From Circinella umbellata (Eukaryota > Mucoromycota > Mucoromycetes > Mucorales > Lichtheimiaceae): DNA of 64,000 bases. Location of the stretch: contig JAIWNF010000040.1 in assembly GCA_025093555.1 (NCBI GenBank), positions 62,001 to 126,000 on the forward strand. Reading direction: 5' to 3'. This document shows, in pieces, positions 60,834 through 64,000 of this stretch; position 1 is the first letter of the stretch, and every line of letters starts with the position of its first letter. The notes under the pieces were generated by a model that was not told the origin of the DNA, ran no database searches, and saw nothing but the letters and a program-made list of their open reading frames with translations. The position numbers were made by a program, and so were the translations under genes.

Positions 60834-63800
60834 ATGTCGCGAACAACAGCGTCTGATACTTCATCGACCTCTCGTTCGCATGTATTTCCATTTCGTTCAC
60901 GTACTGCTCCTGAACCTCAACTGTCATCATCCAGTATGATCAATAATAATAGTAATAATAATAATGGACGTCCACCAAGAATTCCAAAGCCGAATAGAAA
61001 ATTGAAGAATTCGTTATTTCGATTTAATAAAGATCAAGAGGCTGACGATGACAATCAAACTCGACAATTGAGTACACCTACAGCTCAAGCTAATCGCCAC
61101 CCACGATCAGACACTTCAGAGCATGAAGATGACGAAGACGATGATGATGATTATTCAGATAATGGCACTGTTCAACCTGGTCAAGGCTGTTATACGCTTC
61201 GAGTAATTAATCCTGATCCTGAATCATCAGACGAAGAAGAAGAAGAAAAGAAAGAAAGAATAGAACAAAAAAATAATCTATCTCCAAGTTCTACTGCTTT
61301 ACAGAAACATACTGTAACCCAGCAACCACCCTTAGCACTATCAAAACAACAACAACAAACAACTTCAGCCACTTTAAGGATAACGCCAGTTGAACAAGAA
61401 CATGAGCCATGCCCCGTGAAGTTAGAAATTAGTGAACCACCATTACCAGTGCCCCAGCACGATTCTAATGGCAAGTCTAAATCAACTGGGCAATTTGTGA
61501 CATCGTTTTTATCTACTGCACCATCTCCCACTGCATCGTCATTGTCGTTATTAACGAGTAGTAGTCGTGGGGGTAGTGAGGGTCTATCTGAAGGCCCTGG
61601 TTCAAGGACAAGTGTAGGAGACGATAATAATAATATTATTCATAATAAAAATCAAACAGAATTGGTTCGACGAGAATCAAAAACACTAGAGGAACATGGT
61701 AAGGTCGAATTATTACCCCCTTTGGATTTGTCCCCATTGGATTGGAATTTACCACCTGTTGAAACTCAACAACCATCTTCTACTATACATACATCAACCA
61801 CCTATCCAAAAGTAGTTTTGGGGCCTCCGCCTATTATCGAGGAAGAAGAAAAAGAATTGGATAATTATAAAAATAATAATGCTGTTTTGGAAGAGGGTGG
61901 ATTATTAGTAGCCTCACCTGCGGCACTTACACCTCAAACAACTTCGCCTACTGGTTCTCGTCGCCATAGTGGTACGAGCGCAAACAAATTTATGCCGCCG
62001 CCATCTCAAAATCAGCCGCTCTTTGTAGCTACACCACATAACAATGATTCTAGAGCGTATGGTTTTACTAGTTTATCAGATATGAGAAACCATTTATCGC
62101 CGAGTATTGGAGAAAGTGGTATTTTACCATCAATATCAATAAATGGTAATCGATCCATTGCAACGACAGCTAATGAAAGTGTTTTGGTAAGTTAATTTTT
62201 TTTTATTCTTTCTTTCTCATATGATCATTTACAATATCATCTATATTTTTGGGTCTTATGATTAATATTTTTTTTATACTTTTATGACTCTTTTTTTTTT
62301 AAAAAAAAAGACTGCTACAATGACACGTGCTCCACAGTCAAAGTATAGTAAAGCATCTTACAGTTTAACGAACAATCGAGAAGCACTCAAACTCTATCGA
62401 GAAATGGCTGAAAAAACAAATGACAAGGAAGTTCAACTTAACTATGCCAACTACTTGTTAGAAATTTCTCAGCTGTATGATAAAAACCATAATGATCAAC
62501 AACAGCAACAACAACAGAATCAAAATCAATCACAACAACAACAACGGGGACATCATCGTGGTACTGGTTCGTTGAGTATCAGCATGAATCGACGTCAAAG
62601 TCGTGACTCGTCTATTACCATGGATGGACGATTAAATGATATGATGAAACGAGGACGTGCCAGTTTAAATGGACCCATTCGAAATATTCGACCCTTACTT
62701 TCTTTGGAATCTGATAATTCTATGGATAATCAAGAAAAGAAACGAATTCTTGAAGAAGAAGGTGTGCGATGGATTAAACGATTAGCCAAAGAAGAAGTAG
62801 GTGAAGCAGCATTTATGTTAGCTACATGGATGGATGAAGAAAAATATGGTTGTCGATCCAATCCTCTCAAGTCTTTCAAGTTGTATGAAATTGCGGCACG
62901 TAAAGGAAAGCCTGAAGCTATGTATGCAGTAGCACAATATCATGAACGTCATGGAAACGAAACTGAAGCTTTGGCTAGTTATAAGGCAGCAGCAGAAAAA
63001 GGTCTTGTTGCTTCTGTTCTTGTAAGTAATTTATTTGAATGGTATAATGGGATCAATAGAAGGAAGGAGAGAGAGAGAGAGAAGATGGAAAGAAAAAGTA
63101 CTAGATCCTTATAAAAAAAACCATTACTGAAATATGCTATTTATACAAATGAAAAAAAAAAATTAGCGATTAGCACAGGTGAATTTACATGGAGAACTTT
63201 CACAAAGACAAAACATGATTACCAGTTTGGCACTTCTTGCTCAAGCAGCAGAAAACTCTAATAAAAGTTACCCAGAACCAATATGTGTGTTTGCACAAGT
63301 ATTGGCTAATATCTATCCAAGAGCTGATATTCCTGCAGAACTGGTACAACCTTATGGAGGGGCAAATGCAGCAAAAGGATGGTTTGAACGAGGTGCAGAA
63401 TTTGGACATGCCAAATGCCACAGTCAGCTGGGATACATGTATGAACACGGTCTATTTGGCGTGCCTGTGGATATGAGCCAAAGTTTCCACTATTATGAAT
63501 CCGCCGCACATCTTGGTGACGCAGAGGGTATGCTTGGTTTAAGTCGACTTTATAATGAAGATCGTCATGGACCTGATGATACAGAAGATAGAATGGAACG
63601 CGATGTGTCTCAGTGGTTAATAGGGATCGGACGAAATGAAGATGCTTCATATCTTTGGTGTTCCAGGGCTGCTGAGCTTGGTCTTGATGAAGCATTATTC
63701 TTATTAGGGTAAGATTGCTTATATTATATATTATATATTCTTTTTTTTCTTCTGTGGCACTATCTAGTCCGTCATATGATGTACTCATGTTATGAACTAT

Positions 63801-64000
63801 TATCATTACGCTTTATTTGTTTAGATGGTATAACGAACAAGGTTTCGGGACACCCCGGAATTTAGAACAAGCTCAATTATGTTATCGTCGAGCTGCTGCT
63901 AAAGGTCATCATGCTGCAAAGGAGCGTCTACAGTCGACCAGTTTTGCATTAAAGCAACATGAAAATGCAACATCAGCTTCACATCGTGGTTTACAAGATA
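60834..64000 (+). CDS. Sel1-repeat protein with low-complexity N-terminus (3' end outside window)
   Basis: Exons 60834-62186, 62311-63021, 63167-63708 and 63825-beyond 64000 join in phase; at least ~725 residues are in view. The first ~450 residues are Ser/Thr/Asn/Glu-rich and probably disordered, with an acidic run near 90-110. From about residue 455, helical Sel1/TPR-like repeats follow: SLTNNREALKLYREMAEKTN, GEAAFMLATWMDEEKYGCRS, KPEAMYAVAQYHERHGNETE, GHAKCHSQLGYMYEHGLFGV, GDAEGMLGLSRLYNEDRHGP, and a unit in the last exon with LEQAQLCYRRAAAKGHHAAK. Fungal proteins of this plan include chitin-synthase activators (Skt5/Chs4) and other Sel1 adaptors. Skt5 is a reasonable candidate, but no CaaX or other diagnostic end is visible, so the name is withheld. 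Confidence 0.82.

Noticed and set aside
1..64000. CRISPR arrays, rRNA genes, prokaryotic operons
   Set aside because: No regularly spaced short repeats, no rRNA-like conserved blocks, and genes are intron-rich and eukaryotic.

Overview
The window is nuclear DNA of an early-diverging fungus, most likely Mucoromycota (Mucorales-like). The evidence is AT-rich sequence, genes cut by many 50-120 bp GT-AG introns, N/Q/S/T-rich low-complexity proteins, pyrimidine tracts before start codons, and a gene set that mixes fungal genes with an inositol-trisphosphate-receptor-type channel absent from the well-known Dikarya models. The species cannot be fixed from the sequence.

Layout. Bases 1-13500 are repeat-rich and hold no intact recognisable gene. 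They contain a 467-bp Mutator-type MITE with a 9-bp target duplication, two pogo/Tc1-type MITEs with TA duplications, a 165-bp tandem duplication carrying telomere-like motifs, and a large inverted duplication (about 4779-7347 against 10747-13141). The inverted copies carry a broken multi-exon gene of an unrecognised family with a PD-(D/E)xK-like signature. The inner 2.1 kb of the two arms is essentially identical, while the outer ends have diverged.

From 13524 on, the window is ordinary gene space. In order: a 20-exon BLM10/PA200 proteasome activator (+); an SR splicing factor (+); a low-complexity coiled-coil protein (-); a VHS-GAT protein of the Lsb5 type (-); a PH-domain protein (-); a C2H2 zinc-finger protein (-); a gene-poor 3.2 kb; an Mss4/Dss4 Rab regulator (-); an Ala/Glu/Lys/Arg-repeat protein ending in a CaaX box (+); a 72-residue protein with an N-myristoylation-type start (+); an MFS transporter (-); an IP3-receptor-like Ca2+ channel of about 2,570 residues in about 24 exons (+); a 3 kb gap holding a decayed fragment of that channel gene; and a Sel1-repeat protein that runs off the right edge (+).

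The genes do not form an operon or an obvious cluster. Several act at membranes or in trafficking: VHS-GAT, PH, Mss4, two putatively lipid-anchored neighbours, MFS and the Ca2+ channel. This may be coincidence. The strongest points for follow-up are the fungal IP3-receptor homologue whose IP3-contact residues appear replaced, the homogenised inverted duplication with shared nonsense codons, and the adjacent CaaX and N-myristoyl genes. Exon boundaries were read by eye. Reading phase was checked exon by exon, and the two unresolved junctions (BLM10 exon 4/5, channel exon 3/4) are stated.
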